A stretch of 6,236 bases of DNA from Pseudomonadota bacterium. GTDB taxonomy: Bacteria; Desulfobacterota; DSM-4660; Desulfatiglandales; B25-G16. Location: the NCBI GenBank assembly GCA_015223015.1, contig JADFWK010000008.1, positions 1 to 6,236 on the forward strand, in the 5' to 3' direction. The first letter of the stretch is position 1, and each line of letters starts with the position of its first letter. Made by a program: the position numbers and the translations under genes. The notes under the pieces are model-generated. The model worked only from the letters and a program-made list of their open reading frames with translations, did not search any database and had not been told where the DNA came from. Of the stretch, positions 5,928-6,236 are shown one piece after another.

Positions 5928-6123
5928 AGGATATCAGGAGGTTAAAGAATAATTTTGATAGTTACTCGAGTATAGGGCTCGGGCCTCTTGTATCCCTTGA
6001 CCTCATTTCAAGCAAGCTATTAGCTCTGGCATCCGTCTTGCATCTATAATGTCTGAGCGATTTTTTTTGAATTGGCGAAGTAACAGATTCTTCTATGGTT
6101 GGACGGTTGACAAGAAAACGATT

Positions 6124-6143
6124 CCAAAGGTAATGGCCTTTGG
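6124..6143. repeat. Short hairpin, 7-bp arms
   Basis: CCAAAGG (6124-6130) and CCTTTGG (6137-6143) are perfect complements around a 6-base loop. Only three T follow on the plus strand, so terminator function is weak; it may serve a gene outside the window. Confidence 0.4.
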
Positions 6144-6178
6144 TTTACCAAGGTAAGAACTTAGTTCGCTTCGCTCCC

Positions 6179-6236
6179 GCCCGCCTCGCCTGAGCGAGAG
6201 CGATGGCGGGCAGGCACAATTGGAATGTTGGCCTGC
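6179..6236. repeat. REP-like GC-rich palindromic block at window edge
   Basis: Outer arms GCCCGCC (6179-6185) and GGCGGGC (6205-6211) enclose an inner hairpin CTCGC-CTGA-GCGAG (6185-6198). A further pair, GCAGGC (6210-6215) and GCCTGC (6231-6236), ends exactly at the window edge, so the element may continue. The block is sharply more GC-rich than the flanking sequence, as for dispersed REP-type palindromes. Confidence 0.5.

Larger units (their letters stand above)
5737..6236. other. Gene-free region upstream of the EEP-like gene
   Basis: Five hundred bases to the window edge without a convincing gene. Contents are a weak candidate promoter (5779-5806), a 17-bp inverted repeat (5852-5927), a 7-bp hairpin (6124-6143) and a GC-rich palindromic block (6179-6236). 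Confidence 0.6.

Noticed and set aside
1..6236. CRISPR arrays, tRNA or rRNA genes, transposases, integrases, toxin-antitoxin pairs
   Set aside because: I looked for regularly spaced repeats, tRNA-like cloverleaves and mobile-element proteins and saw none.

Overview
The window looks like a chromosomal stretch of a Gram-negative bacterium of moderate G+C. The evidence is one lipoprotein with a clear lipobox, two proteins with Sec signal peptides, one bitopic membrane protein, and GC-rich short palindromes scattered in the gaps. The gene style (short ECF sigma, cysteine-free membrane anti-sigma, early-set carbohydrate-binding-like domains) reminds me of Desulfobacterota/deltaproteobacterial genomes, but that is inference. 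All convincing genes lie on the minus strand, so they read right to left.

Right part (3424-5736): one monocistronic gene for a 770-residue secreted protein. Its N-terminal third has an endonuclease/exonuclease/phosphatase (EEP, DNase I-like) fold signature, but several catalytic positions are replaced. It is followed by a long, cysteine-containing, unrecognised region and a helical C-terminus. The 500 bases upstream (5737-6236) carry no gene but hold a long near-perfect inverted repeat and GC-rich palindromes at the window edge.

Middle and left part (504-2881): a compact four-gene unit. An ECF-type sigma factor overlaps a membrane anti-sigma-like protein by four bases (ATGA). Two bases later comes a small lipoprotein whose domain resembles the anti-sigma protein's periplasmic domain. 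A secreted, all-helical repeat protein with a Gly/His-rich tail follows, and a hairpin terminator closes the unit.

The most informative signal is a promoter-like motif, TGTAACCTTT-N12-CGTTATAA, that occurs with identical sequence and spacing exactly twice in the right places: directly upstream of the sigma gene and directly upstream of the secreted helical protein. This supports an autoregulated envelope-signalling circuit: sigma factor, a cysteine-free anti-sigma with a periplasmic CBM48/AMPK-type domain, a lipoprotein with a similar domain (possible partner or competitor), and a secreted output with its own sigma-dependent promoter. The sigma promoter sits so close to the only sensible start codon that the mRNA should be leaderless or nearly so.

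The gaps 1-503, 2882-3423 and 5737-6236 contain no gene I can defend. They hold hairpins, a duplicated small palindrome and REP-like palindromes.
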